From Corydoras sp. C115 (taxonomy: Eukaryota; Chordata; Actinopteri; Siluriformes; Callichthyidae), in NCBI GenBank assembly GCA_019802505.1, contig JAFMOC010000059.1:1082001-1146000 (forward strand): a stretch of 64,000 nucleotides of DNA. The letters are read 5' to 3'. This document shows, piece after piece, positions 10,586 to 20,962 of this stretch. The translations under genes were made by a program, and so were the position numbers. Under the pieces are notes generated by a model that searched no databases, was not told the DNA's origin, and saw nothing but the letters and a program-made list of their open reading frames with translations. The number at the start of each line of letters is the position of its first letter. Within the stretch, counting starts at the first letter, position 1.

Positions 10586-10587
10586 AT

Positions 10588-10908
10588 AATGAGCCTTAGT
10601 GGTTAGCACATCCATCTCTCAGGGCTGGAGATCCAGGTTCGAATTCCAATGTGGATGGAGTTTCTATGCTCTCCCTGAGTTTTCTCCTGTTTCTCCGGCT
10701 TCCTCCCACAATCCAAAAACATGGATTCAAGGTGAATTGGCTGCTCTAATTAACCCCTAACACACCCCTGTGTTAACTCCTAACACACCCCTGTGTGTGT
10801 TTGTGTGAGTAAGTAAGTGTGTAGATAGACTGGTGCCCTGTCTTGGGTGTATCTGCCCAGTACCCAAGATATCTTGCCCTGAATGAGCATTTGAAAACAC
10901 CCCTCCAG
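10588..10908 (+). repeat. SINE, plus orientation
   Basis: The head 'ccttagtggttagcacatcc' and perfect B box 'ggttcgaattcc' precede the core, the 'ggctgctctaattaacccct' variant and the 3' block. A 20-base piece around 'ctaacacacccctgtgt' is duplicated at 10757-10797. Confidence 0.85.
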
Positions 10909-11065
10909 CCAAATTGATGTATGAATATGTATAATAAAAGCTTTTTACTTTTTGGGTACATTAATGCTACAAAATCATTGTAAATTGCACTCTAAAAGAT
11001 ATAAACACTGTGGCTTTTTGAATATACTGTGGCTTCATCCTCAAACCAGAATTTAAAACTTTATT

Positions 11066-11815
<750 letters not shown>

Positions 11816-12110
11816 TAGTAACAAAATTTTAGACACGCCTTCTTTTTGCTCCAATGTCTATTTCCTTCACTTACCATATAGATGGACTTATTTTTACAAA
11901 CACAGATCTGTGTTCTTAGTTTTTGTTAGTCCTCTGTTGGTTCTCTGTTCTCTATTGGTCAGCACCATCACAGACCATCATCATTTGGGTGGTGGATTGT
12001 TTATTGTTAGTTCTGCAGTGACAATGACACGGTGAGGGGGTTTTAGTGCAGCAGTGCTGCTGTAGTTTTATTTAAACACCTCACTGACACTGTTGGGAAG
12101 GGAATAAAGG
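11816..12110 (-). mobile_element. Foldback element, first half only
   Basis: It starts at a decayed end ('aaaattttagacacgcctt'), passes through 'accatcatcatttgggtggt' and the central 'gcagcagtgctgctgtag', and stops at 'cactgttgggaagggaataa'. The second arm is missing, so hairpin potential is lost except around the centre. Confidence 0.65.
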
Positions 12111-12540
12111 AATATTTAACAGAATCCAGATTGATGGTAGGTTGTGGACTTTACCAAAATACTTGAACAAATGTGACCTTAATGACACTAGGAAAACCTT
12201 TCCTGTGTCCTCACTACATATGTCAGACATTGCCAAAGAAACATCTAAAGAATCCAATGTGTTAGGAGATGTTTAGAGAGAAAAGAAGCAGAATTTCATG
12301 GGAAGAGAAAAAACAATAAAACATTCCAACTCTTGCACACTCGGGAGAATCGATCACGCTTCGTTCTGCAGGAAGCACCGGACTGGTGGAGAAAAGAATG
12401 GATTCAATTAGGCAATTAATTACCAGCAAATTGGAAATGCAAACATCGCACCATGCTGAAGAGGAAAGAGGAAAATGGCTCTAAACACAGCTTAAAGTCT
12501 TTAAAACCCAGGTTTTGTCCTGGCTCTTACAGTCACCTGA
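12111..12540. other. Unique DNA, possibly conserved non-coding
   Basis: The piece 12340-12500 contains 'caattaggcaattaattacc' and 'ggaaatgcaaac', which are homeodomain- and POU-like sites in sequence free of repeats. The suggestion of regulation comes from composition only. Confidence 0.3.
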
Positions 12541-12544
12541 TCTG

Positions 12545-12770
12545 TAGAGTGTGACAGCTGAGTGGTAACATCAGTGGACTCTGAAATTCAGATTGACCAT
12601 TGAACTAACCAGCTAACCCTTGGTTGTTAGAAGTTAGGTCCGTCAGAAGGTTGAGGGTTCAAATCCCAAGTTCACTGAATTAACCAGAGTGGGTCAATGA
12701 GCAAGATCATGAACCTTCATTGCTTGATTGCCCAACCCAAGTTGGGATACTTGTCAGTATCTTTACCTCA
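12545..12770 (+). repeat. Second tRNA-like dispersed repeat, decayed
   Basis: 'gctgagtggtaacatcagtg' and 'gagggttcaaatcccaag' are spaced like A and B boxes of a tRNA-derived sequence. 'caatgagcaagatcatgaac' and 'cccaacccaagttgggat' follow, as in the copies at 47062-47245 and 56668-56880 on the other strand. Confidence 0.5.
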
Positions 12771-12780
12771 TCACGAAAAA

Positions 12781-13000
12781 CTACAGCAACACTGCTTTAT
12801 TGAACCATCTCACCTCATCAGTGCCACTGCAGAACTGACAGCAAACAATCTACCACCCAAATGATACCTGTTCTGTGATGCTCCTGACCAATAGAGAACA
12901 GAGAACCAACAGGGGACTAACAAAAACAAAGAACACAGATGGACAACAGTCTGTAATTGTAAAACTGTAAAGGGGCATTTTAAAACTTTTGACCAGTATA
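12781..13000 (+). mobile_element. Foldback element, second half only
   Basis: It runs from the central 'ctacagcaacactgctttat' through 'ccacccaaatgatacctg' and 'gaacacagatggac' to the end 'acttttgaccagtata'. It is the complementary half to 11816-12110. The two may be one element split by unique DNA and the tRNA-like repeat, but the separation of about 670 bases and the missing overlap leave that open. Confidence 0.65.
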
Positions 13001-13640
13001 GACACACATACACACATTATATATGAAGAAGTGTTGACAATAACGAGCGCTAACCAAACAGCAAATCAAACCTTATATCATGTAGGTTTTAAATAAAAAT
13101 GACAGCACAGTTGTGCAGATGTCAGCAATGACCAATAATCTTAGACTCCAAATGGGTAGATGTTTACTAAAATCATAGAGATAGAATCTGAAAAATATCA
13201 CCTGGTATGAAAAGCCTTGTTTTCCCTTTTGTGACATGAAGATTGCAGGTCAGAATGGGGCCTGTACGAGCCGAATACATGTATTCAGTCTCTCTTCAGT
13301 CAGCAGTTCAAATATACTGCCAAGACTAGAAGCTATAAGAAAATAAAATAATAAATCCTGAAGACAAATTAAATCCTTTGCACACTAATTAGCTATTTTT
13401 GATTTTTGTAAAACACTAAGTTTAATGTACTTTACTTATCTTGATGCGATAATTTGCGATAATTTGCTATTGGACAAATTGGAGTTTCAGACCATTGTTG
13501 AGAGTTTGATAGTCATTTTATGTCCTGAAGTTAAATTAAATTACTGGGTTCATTTGAGTAAGGATAGTTAAGCTGTTTGATAACATAGCTGAAAAATCAA
13601 ACCTCTACTAAGCTACATTGAAAAACATCAACCAAACCAA
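13001..13640. other. Unique AT-rich DNA
   Basis: No gene is seen. A short (AACCA)n run lies at about 13631-13652. Confidence 0.45.
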
Positions 13641-13644
13641 ACCA

Positions 13645-13793
13645 AACCACACTGTCTGGTCAAAAACAGGGTCACACAATGGTATTCTGTAGGACCACCT
13701 TTAGCCTTTAGCTTTGATTACATCATGCAATTACTGTGCCATCGTTTCCACGGATTTCTGCAATGTCACATTTATTTCTGTCCAGAGTTGAAT
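13645..13793 (+). mobile_element. Teleost DNA-element fragment
   Basis: 'ctgtctggtcaaaaacaggg', 'taggaccacctttagc', 'tttgattacatcatgcaatt' and 'tctgcaatgtcacatttatt' follow the order of a common fish repeat that I associate with DNA transposons. It is cut off by the SINE at 13795. Confidence 0.45.
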
Positions 13794-13794
13794 T

Positions 13795-14126
13795 ATTCAT
13801 TAATTTATTATCTTCTGCTTAATCCTCTACTAGGGAAGAGGGGTGTCCCCATGCCCACCCAGGGGGGACATTGGGCGGATACACCCAGGACAGGGTGCCA
13901 ATCTATCACTGGGCACATACTCACTCACACAGGCACACAAAAAACACACTACATTGCAATTTAGAGCATTCAATTTACCTTCAACCCATGTTTTTGAACT
14001 GTGGGAGCAAACCGGAGAACCTGGAGGAAACGCACACGGACACGAGAAGAACATGGAAACTCCACCAAGATCAGGAATCGAACCTGGAACCCCAGTGCTG
14101 GGAGGCGGACGTGCTAACCACTATGT
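13795..14126 (-). repeat. SINE, minus orientation
   Basis: This is a near-complete copy. Its head complement ends at 'ctaaccactatgtctg', so the first bases are lost or diverged. The block after 'cccacccaggggggac' lacks the usual 'cgtttcgggcgctggg' segment. Confidence 0.85.
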
Positions 14127-14184
14127 CTGTTTAAGGTTAAGCTTAGCACGAATCTCTTTCCACAAGTAGGTCAGAAAAGTCGAC

Positions 14185-14600
14185 CTCAGAGCAGACAGAA
14201 GAACAAGATCTGAGACAGCTGGCTGATATCAGAAGACAACTTCAAGTTCCACAGTGTACTGCTGCGACTGATTTGAGAATGGGGTTGTATTCTGAGAGGG
14301 GAGTGTTATTGAGTTTACAATTCCCTTTGAAGATGTGATCAGGGGAGCCTTTGAACAGAAAAAGATGAAGTACGGAGAACTAGTCTTGGACGTGAGAGAA
14401 TGAGGTTGGCGAGTGCACATAAGGACAGAAGGGTGTTAGGGGCTTTGTAGCTAAATCAGCCACAACCACAAGTGTTGGATTTTGTTTTTTGAGAATGATC
14501 ACTTGAAGGAGCTTTAAAGGAGTTCCCTCAGGCTGTTGGAAACGTGAGCCAGTGGTTACGTCTGAGGTGCTCACAGCTTACATGAGGACGCCTGCTGGCA
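14185..14600 (+). pseudogene. Relic of a retroelement reverse-transcriptase polyprotein
   Basis: Translation across several frames gives a degraded but ordered segment. 'TDLRMGLYSERGVLL' lies at 14267-14311 in one frame. 'VIEFTIPFEDVIRGAFEQKK' starts at 14305 in another and continues to a stop at 14401. 'GWRVHIRTEGC' follows that stop. The series '(S)LRPD.VL.SE...V.(V/L)ELTVP(W/F)E...EEA.ERKK.KY.EL......GW' is a pattern I recall from proteins of many fish and coral non-LTR retroelements, C-terminal to the reverse transcriptase. At least one frameshift and two stops make it non-functional. No catalytic core is present here. The exact clade is not determinable from this piece. Confidence 0.55.
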
Positions 14601-14755
14601 TAAGCTGTTGTACTTATGCTGGAACGCTACGCAGAATCCGGCCTGGAATTCAGCCATGATTACTCCTTACATTTATCATAGTATTAAATTGAAAGTTTTA
14701 AAAATTATTATTCAAGTTAATATAAACTTGTATTTAAGGATGGTTTAAAAACGAT

Positions 14756-14767
14756 TCAACAGAACAA
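14756..14767 (+). repeat. Left target-site duplication of a SINE
   Basis: 'tcaacagaacaa' is repeated exactly at 15138-15149, flanking the SINE on both sides. Confidence 0.85.
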
Positions 14768-15137
14768 TCCATCCATCCATCCATCCATTATCTTCAGCTT
14801 TATCCTCTACTAGGGTCGAGGGGTGGGTTTCCCCATGCCCATCCAGGGGAGAACGTTTCAGGCACTGGGCAGATACACCCAGGACAGGGCGCCAATCTAT
14901 CGCTGGGCACACACTCACTCACACAGGCACACACACAAACACACTCTATATGGGGCAATTTGGAGAATTCAATTGACCTTGATCCATGCTTTTGGACTGT
15001 GGGAGGAAACCGGAGAACCAGAGGAACCCACACTGACACGGGGGAACATGGAAACTCCACCCAGATTGGAGATTCAAATCAGGGAATCCCTAGCGCTGAG
15101 AGGAGAACATGCCAACCACTAAGCTACTGTGCCGCCC
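14768..15137 (-). repeat. Complete tRNA-derived SINE, reference copy
   Basis: Reading on the minus strand, the head is 'ggcggcacagtagcttagtg' with an A-box-like 'tagcttagtggttggc' and a B-box-like 'gatttgaatctcc'. The core follows ('ggtttcctcccacagtcc', 'aattgccccatatagagtg'), then a GT-rich linker, 'ccctgtcctgggtgtatctg', 'gatgggcatggggaaac', 'ctagtagaggataaagc' and a (GGAT)n tail. The layout recalls the DANA/Mermaid SINEs of cyprinids and catfish. The A and B boxes would drive RNA polymerase III. Exact 12-bp duplications at 14756-14767 and 15138-15149 show target-primed integration. It carries no gene, and frames of up to 99 codons across it are artefacts. Confidence 0.92.
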
Positions 15138-15149
15138 TCAACAGAACAA
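15138..15149 (+). repeat. Right target-site duplication of a SINE
   Basis: This is an exact copy of 14756-14767. Confidence 0.85.
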
Positions 15150-15188
15150 ATAAATATATTTTTGTAAAGGGTGGTGTAGTGTTTAGCA

Positions 15189-15232
15189 TGTTATTATTAT
15201 TATCATCATCATCATCATCATCATTATTATTA
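15189..15232. repeat. (ATT)n/(ATC)n trinucleotide microsatellite
   Basis: ATT units change to ATC units and back. A serine/leucine run in one frame is its translation. Confidence 0.9.
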
Positions 15233-15937
15233 TGACCATATAATTTTTCCATTACTTTTTCTCAAAATTATATGTTAATACATATACCCAAAAAATAGTT
15301 AAAATAATTACAGATCAGAAATAAGCCAATTCATTAAATGCCACCTGACAACTAATGGAAACCTCACCGAGTTAACCCAACTAAATGGATGTACACAAGC
15401 AGGTGTTCATCTCCAGATTGCTTCTGTTGAGAAAGTCACAGGTAGGCCGAAGATCAGAACAGCTAATGAACCAATCTATTTTTTTATATCATTGCCGAGG
15501 CGAGGAACAGTGGCAAAAAATTGTGAAAGCTAACCATGGTTCTCATTTAATTTAGCAGAACATCTGTCTCACTGTTCCACTTCAGTAGACTATCTAACAG
15601 GCGGCGGTGATAGTCTCACTGGAGCGGGGGATATCAATAAGGGAGTCTGCTTTTTTTATACTTAGTCAACAGGTGTCACTACTTAATGACCCTATCAGCA
15701 TTAATCAGTAGCTATGATGATATTTGCAGCGATGGCAGTTAATACTGGAAGACAGTAAAGAAAAGAAAGTCATTTAGGACACAGATGCACAGACGGCCTC
15801 TTTGCAAAAGTGTTCAAGCACATGAAAGTCATCGGATTTATCGGATGTACAGATAATATTGATCCAGGCAATGTATGTTACTGCAAGCATTATTAATGCA
15901 TTCAAAGTAAAATAATTAAAACATTAATAATCTTACC
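15233..15937. other. Unique DNA, possibly conserved non-coding
   Basis: No gene or repeat is recognised. Positions 15640-15900 are free of stuttering and contain 'cattaatcagtag' and 'ttattaatgcattc', which are homeodomain-like. This is only a candidate for conservation. Confidence 0.3.
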
Positions 15938-16045
15938 TCATTATCTTCTGTGTAATTTTATACTGGGTTTAGGCTTGATGGGGGGGGTTTCTTTATACCC
16001 ATCCCGAGAGGAAAGTTTGTAGTGTTGGGCAGATACACCCAATAA
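15938..16045 (-). repeat. SINE 3' fragment, decayed
   Basis: The complement of the tail block ('cattatcttctgtgtaattt'), a G run and 'cccatcc.gagaggaaag' lead into 'gggcagatacaccca', where the similarity stops. Confidence 0.65.
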
Positions 16046-16389
16046 TAAGGGTGTAAATAATAATCTATTCACAATCTATGCAATACATCGATGTGTCCAC
16101 AAGAGCGTCAATTAATGTGTTTATATTGCTTGCAAACTATTTTTAACATCCGCTCCGACTTACGCATACTTCCTACCCCAAATCTGCGGGTGGCGCTACT
16201 TCATTATTGTGTTTTTATTGTATTAACATCCCGAATACTTCACAGGAAGGAGAAGGCAAAGAAAATGAAATGTTAAAAACTCCGGGCAGCATGTAAAGTC
16301 ATGGGTGTGAAAGTATTTTGGTTTTAGATAAAGAGATGAAACGTGTTAGCATTGCCACTTGTACCAGAAAATACACAATTGTCCTCTAT
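16046..16389. other. Unique DNA
   Basis: A 61-codon frame at 16091-16276 has no recognisable domain. Nothing else is seen. Confidence 0.4.
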
Positions 16390-16832
16390 TCAATATTTAA
16401 ATGTTGCATCCCGAATCAAACGCAAACGGTCTGATAATCTCGATGTTGTAGAGAATGAATCTGAAAACATTCTGTTTTACTGACAAGTCTGGATCATTTG
16501 AGCTGCATGTCAAATGTGATACCAAGGTTACGGAAATTGCTTTTTTGCCTTTTTGAGCCATTGATTTGAAGGGTTAGATCAGGATAAATCAAGGATTTTA
16601 CATGAATAATATGCAGCTTTGTTTGGCTCAGTGTAGCTTGAGATGGCAAGCCTATGTTTAAGTGGACATGTCGGTAAGGCAGGCAAATATCTGGGCAGAT
16701 AGCGTGAAGATGGGTGTCATCGGTATAACAATTAAGATAGAACCCTGAATGGGCTGATTGAATGAGGTCATGTATTATTAAAAAAGGAAGGGACCGAGCA
16801 CTAAGCCCTGAGGCATTCCAGAAAGCATTTAG
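16390..16832 (-). pseudogene. L2/CR1-type LINE reverse transcriptase fragment
   Basis: On the minus strand, 'SGMPQGLVLGPFLF' (about 16778-16819) matches the reverse-transcriptase motif S-G-V-P-Q-G-S-x-L-G-P. A 1-bp frameshift in the run of six T's follows. The second frame then stays open for about 90 codons and contains 'FYLNCYTDDTHLH', where Y-T-D-D takes the place of the catalytic Y-A-D-D. It also contains 'NFRNLGITFDMQL', the family's N-V-(K/R)-N-L-G-V-x-F-D block, before a stop at about 16498. Beyond that stop 'VFRFILYNIEIIRPF' recalls the (F)FHLRNI.RIRP segment. The endonuclease and C-terminus are absent. It is a dead copy of the fingers/palm region. Confidence 0.75.
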
Positions 16833-16961
16833 CTACAAAATATTAATACTGATTACAATATCACAGCTTGATAAACATGGGTTTTGGTGAGGTAAACATG
16901 GGTTTTAAGTTTTTCAGAATTTACTAATCTGATGTTTGTCCCAGTCATTTTTTCTTTGCCT

Positions 16962-17165
16962 TATGTGAGCCATCAACCCCGCACCCAGCAGCTTGATTTA
17001 GGGCATGTCAGTGTGACGTTGCTATCATGATGATGTGATTCCTGGAAGTGTTTTGGGCATCACTTTCAATAAACCAATTAGTGTGTCACTTGTCGTTCCC
17101 TTTAAGAGCCTGGTCTGCTGGTGGATTGCTGTTTTGACAGTGCAGTATGACCAATTATCGATCGG
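16962..17165 (+). mobile_element. Harbinger-like element fragment
   Basis: 'gtgagccatcaaccccgcac', 'cagcttgatttagggcatg', 'aaaccaattagtgtgtcac' and 'ccctttaagagcctggtctg' occur in the same order as in 62555-63150. Both termini are missing. Confidence 0.6.
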
Positions 17166-18386
17166 TCAGTCGGATAAGACAGATAAGATGAATTAAAAAA
17201 AAGAATATGAATAAAGTCAGAAAACAGATTTAAATAGAGCAACAGTGCTGCCATTTGCACCACAGTGCCGCATTAGCCACGTCACCTGACTGATTAGTAG
17301 ATTATTTAATAAAGGCAAACAGATCACAGTCAGTGAATCATTAATAAATACCGGTAATTAACCCAGAGTTCATAAACAGCACAATTAGCACTGTTAATGA
17401 TGTGTGATCATTAATCATTAAATAGATTGTCCACTATACAAACCTAGAAAAAAAACTAATCTAATCAACACCCCTGCAGAGCTGGAGCTACAAGGATGCA
17501 GATGCAAGTATCTGTTATCGCATTCATGCTTTCCGAATTACTGACATGTTATAAACTATTAATAGTGCTTTTAATCACATAATGCTGTACAGAGCTGTAT
17601 CAAAACCAGATTACAGATAACACCATAACAAGTCAATTCACATTCGAAAGGGTGAGGAAAAAAAAATAAAAAAAAAAAAAAACGTAAATATTTTCTATAC
17701 TCAAGGACTTAATCCACTCAGAATGTGCAACACTTGAGCAAGTGCCTGACTGTGGCATTCAGCAGACGGAGCAACAAACACCATCCATCAATAAAATGCC
17801 AGCGCTGTATGAAAGTGGACGTGATTTAGCGATACGCCTCCCTGCTTCCCTATAATCGCAGAGTTTAATGCAATACAGCATAGCTTTAAAGAGTGAAGTG
17901 TCACTCCATAAATCTGAACCACGGCTTTGACCTCATCTCGCTTTGCTCTCCCTCCCGCTCATTCGTCGTGGATATGTGTGCATGTCATGTCGGCGTGGTA
18001 ATAGCTAGTGCAATAAATCATGCCAATCACTCCTGCAGAACTTCCTCAGTAAATTCCTCAGTACAGATTCCAAAACACAAAAGAGTGAATTGGCGGACGC
18101 AACGAAGCGCCGTGCCAGTTGGGTTTAAATGGACGCGTGACAGAGTGACATTGGCTGTACTTACTGTGCACATAGTCATCAGGGGAATACAAATTCTGGG
18201 ATTACATATTCATCAGAATTATGTCACTTTATTACACAATCCTAACTTCCTTTCCATTATTTCAGCTCTTGATACGTTACAGATCGACTTTTTTGTTCTA
18301 CAATTACAAGGCTCCCAACCTCGATTGCTCCCTGGGCGCTTCAGGGATGCCCACCGCTCCGGGCACTTCACCATTGCTCACTTCAC
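17166..18386. other. Unique DNA, candidate conserved blocks
   Basis: No gene is called. Positions 17220-17420 hold several TAAT-core sites ('ggtaattaacc', 'gatcattaatcattaaat'). Positions 17700-18080 are repeat-free and moderately GC-rich. A 210-codon frame from 17893 to 18525 crosses the left border of the LTR below, so it cannot be a single ancestral gene. Confidence 0.35.
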
Positions 18387-18391
18387 CATTG
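18387..18391 (+). repeat. Left 5-bp duplication of a solo LTR
   Basis: CATTG is repeated at 18734-18738. Confidence 0.7.
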
Positions 18392-18733
18392 TGTCAGTAT
18401 CCTCGGCAACCTATTGTCAGGACAGCGTTTTGTTTCGTTTGTTTTGGTTTGTGTTCCACTTTAGTTCCGTTTTCCTCGTTTCGGTTTGTTTTCATTCATT
18501 TCGCGGCTGTGCCTCATTTAGTTAATTACCATTAGTCATGTGACCTTATTATTTTGTTATTTAAGCCAGCCCTGCTCTCATTTGTGAGAGAGTTTCAACT
18601 ACGATACAGGTCCGTTCGTGTTGTGATGCTTTGTCTGAGTTACTGTTTAGGAATAAATCGCTTGTTACCGGAACCTGCTGCTTGTTCCGTGTGGTTATCG
18701 CTATACTCACCAGGACCATTGTGATTCGTGACA
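18392..18733 (+). mobile_element. Solo LTR
   Basis: This 342-bp segment begins TGTCAGTATCC and ends TTCGTGACA, so the ends are short inverted repeats of the TG...CA kind. It is flanked by CATTG on both sides. Inside are a TATA-like 'tgttatttaagcc' at about 18554-18566 and, some 85 bases later, an AATAAA at about 18651. That is the U3-R-U5 order. There is no primer-binding site, polypurine tract or coding region next to it. Recombination between two LTRs would leave this product. It is probably a Ty3/gypsy or retrovirus-like family, but the clade cannot be told from the LTR alone. Confidence 0.75.
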
Positions 18734-18738
18734 CATTG
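18734..18738 (+). repeat. Right 5-bp duplication of a solo LTR
   Basis: CATTG matches 18387-18391. Confidence 0.7.
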
Positions 18739-18934
18739 TGTGTATATGTGTGCGTTTTAATGCAGAGATGGGTTAAATGTGGAGGACAAATTTCTCTGTG
18801 TGTAAGCAAAATAGATCATTTATAACTTAAACTATTTACTTATCAAATACAATTATCACCAAATGTCATTTACTTTTTATTCTGCTTTGAATCAATTAGG
18901 GATGCTGCGGAGCTGGAATCCACACACACACACA

Positions 18935-19122
18935 CAGGTTCACGGAAGGGTTCCTCATGCCCATCCAGCAGAGAACTGGGCAGATGCCCCCAGTCCATCA
19001 CTGAGTACACACTTACTCATACAGACACACAAAACACAATATACAAGCAATTTCAAGCTGCCAATTCACCTTGAATTCATCATTTTGGACTGTGGAAGTA
19101 AACCAAAAGAACCTTGAGGAAA
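18935..19122 (-). repeat. Older SINE, interrupted, tail-side part
   Basis: This is a decayed minus-strand SINE from the 'atgcccatccag' block to 'ggaaacc'. It is interrupted by the younger SINE at 19132-19451 and appears to resume at 19461-19540, where 'ggatttgaacctgg' is its B-box region. Confidence 0.7.
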
Positions 19123-19131
19123 CCACCTGTA

Positions 19132-19451
19132 TTCCATCCATCCATCCATCCATAATCTTCCACTTTATCCTCTACCAGGGTCACGGGGGAGTTCCCCATG
19201 CTCATCCAGGGGAGAACGTTTCAGGCAATGGGCAGATACACCCAGGACAGGGTGCCAATTTGAAGGGGTCGTTTAAAGAACTCAATTGACCTTGATCCAT
19301 GTTTTTGGACTGTAGGAAGAAACCGGAGAACCCAGAGGAAACCCACGCGGACACAGGGAGAACATGGAAACTCCACCCAGATTGGGATTCGAACCGGAAA
19401 TCCCTAGCGCTGAGAGGCGAACATGCTAACCACTAAGCCACCGTGCCGTTC
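19132..19451 (-). repeat. Younger SINE nested in the older SINE
   Basis: This copy has both ends, a (TCCA)n tail complement at 19132-19151 and the head complement 'ctaagccaccgtgccg' before 19451. It is flanked by CCACCTGTA at 19123-19131 and 19452-19460. The CA-rich linker is partly deleted. Confidence 0.85.
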
Positions 19452-19460
19452 CCACCTGTA

Positions 19461-19540
19461 GTCATGTATTGATTTGGAGAGTGACCATGTACCCAGCACG
19501 GGATTTGAACCTGGATTCCCAGCCATTACCTCTGGACAAT
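19461..19540 (-). repeat. Older SINE, head-side remainder
   Basis: 'ccagcacgggatttgaacctgg' region, here as 'gggatttgaacctggattcc', is the complement of a tRNA-like B box and fits the missing part of the SINE at 18935-19122. Confidence 0.5.
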
Positions 19541-20446
19541 ACAAATTATTTAGGCTGTCAGCAGAAACCTTGCTATGCTGGTAGACAGTAGACATTATAC
19601 ACTTATTTTCTTTTATTGACTGAGTTTGTGCTCTTGTTATTATACAATACTATAAACATCTCATAAAAGAGTGCAGACTTGGTTATTGAGGTAATAATGT
19701 GTGGGACATGTTATAGACATATCTTTTATACCGGTTGTAAAATGTTAAGAAATACTGATACAAACTGCACAATAAAATTAGAACCTGTAGAGAAAACACA
19801 GAACATATTAAAAAGGAGGGAAAACAGCTTTTAATTTGAATCCACTTTGTCTTCAGACATTTCTTCCCTAAACTAATCGATTTGAGGTTCTTTCCTTAGA
19901 ATGACCTGTCTGAAATCGGAGCATGATCTCACAAAACAACTTTAGACATGAAGGAGACAAAGAAAGGAAATTGGTGTTAGAATGTGTGGCAGACTAACAG
20001 AAAGCAGAGAGTCAGAGTGTGAACCAGTTCTACAAATGATGCACTTTTTGTCAGACACCCTAAAGGTAGGGCTCCTTATTTGGACGTATTGAAAAGGTGG
20101 CTTCCAGAACTCAGTGGGTAATTCTTTGAAATAAACTTTTCCAAGGGCAGTGCCAGAGGCGATCAATATGGTGGATCATTTTTGCCAGAAAGAACTGGAG
20201 AATTTCACCTGTTTCTTTTTTAACACCTATATACTGAAAATTGCCCAATACTGAGAAATACCTTCGAAATAGCTGGGGGCCAGTCAGTTCCTGTCTTTAT
20301 TGTGAAAAGCCATTTCCAGAAAAGCTGAGATACTTCCAAAAAATACAGTACAAACTGAAATCTGCTATTACCGGAACCTTTTTAAATTAAAAAATGATCC
20401 CTAAGAGTTTTTTCACAGTATTGAGCTTCATTGTATTTGTAGTGAG
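19541..20446. other. Unique AT-rich DNA
   Basis: Nothing is recognised. The 74-codon minus frame at 19942-20166 has no family resemblance that I can name. Confidence 0.45.
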
Positions 20447-20580
20447 TGTGATAAGCTCAGTGTTTAAGGTATTAAGGTTTTAATCTGAAGGTTGTGGTTT
20501 CAAATCCCAGGTTAACCAGTTAGGTTACTAATGGAGGTCCCTTAAACCCTCAGCCCTTTGTTGGTATAGTTGCCAGAACT
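20447..20580 (+). repeat. Second tRNA-like dispersed repeat, decayed
   Basis: 'ataagctcagtgtttaagg' and 'gtggtttcaaatcccaggtt' are spaced like tRNA-derived A and B boxes. The body is too decayed for a firm family call. Confidence 0.4.
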
Positions 20581-20827
20581 AGTTTATAGAAAGTATGTGA
20601 GTAATGATCTTATATGTATATTTATTAAATACAGACACATTTTCCAACAACATTTAAATAGTTGGGACTGAGTAGGTCATATGTCATCATTATATAAGTT
20701 TAATAGATGCATGGTCTAGAGTTTGCAAGCAGGGATAGGTCATTATTCACCATGAGGTTTGAGAACAATATATCTTAAGTGCATGTTACACATGAAACCA
20801 TTAATAATGAAGAGAATAAATACATGC

Positions 20828-20962
20828 CTTAGGCGAGTTTCACGGTGCGCAAGGTGTATTTTTCCCTGTCGATATGATTGCAAAGACATACTGACATGCC
20901 CTCAATCAAACTGCATGTTGCGCAATTGATGGCTCACCTTAAGATTGCTAAAATAGGGCACT
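20828..20962 (-). mobile_element. Short Harbinger-like MITE
   Basis: Reading on the minus strand, it starts 'gccctattttagcaatctta', passes 'tgagccatcaattgcgcaac', 'gtttgattgagggcatgtca' and 'aaaaatacaccttgcgcacc', and ends in 'gtgaaactcgcc'. The two ends are not good inverted repeats in their present state. It is the cleanest short member of the family in the window. Confidence 0.55.

Noticed and set aside
14020..14126. tRNA gene suggested by A- and B-box-like sequences
   Set aside because: These boxes belong to SINE heads. No cloverleaf with acceptor stem can be drawn and the same head occurs at many loci.
17893..18525. 210-codon open frame
   Set aside because: It crosses the left border and target duplication of the solo LTR at 18392, so it joins unrelated sequences. 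No domain is recognised in the first part.
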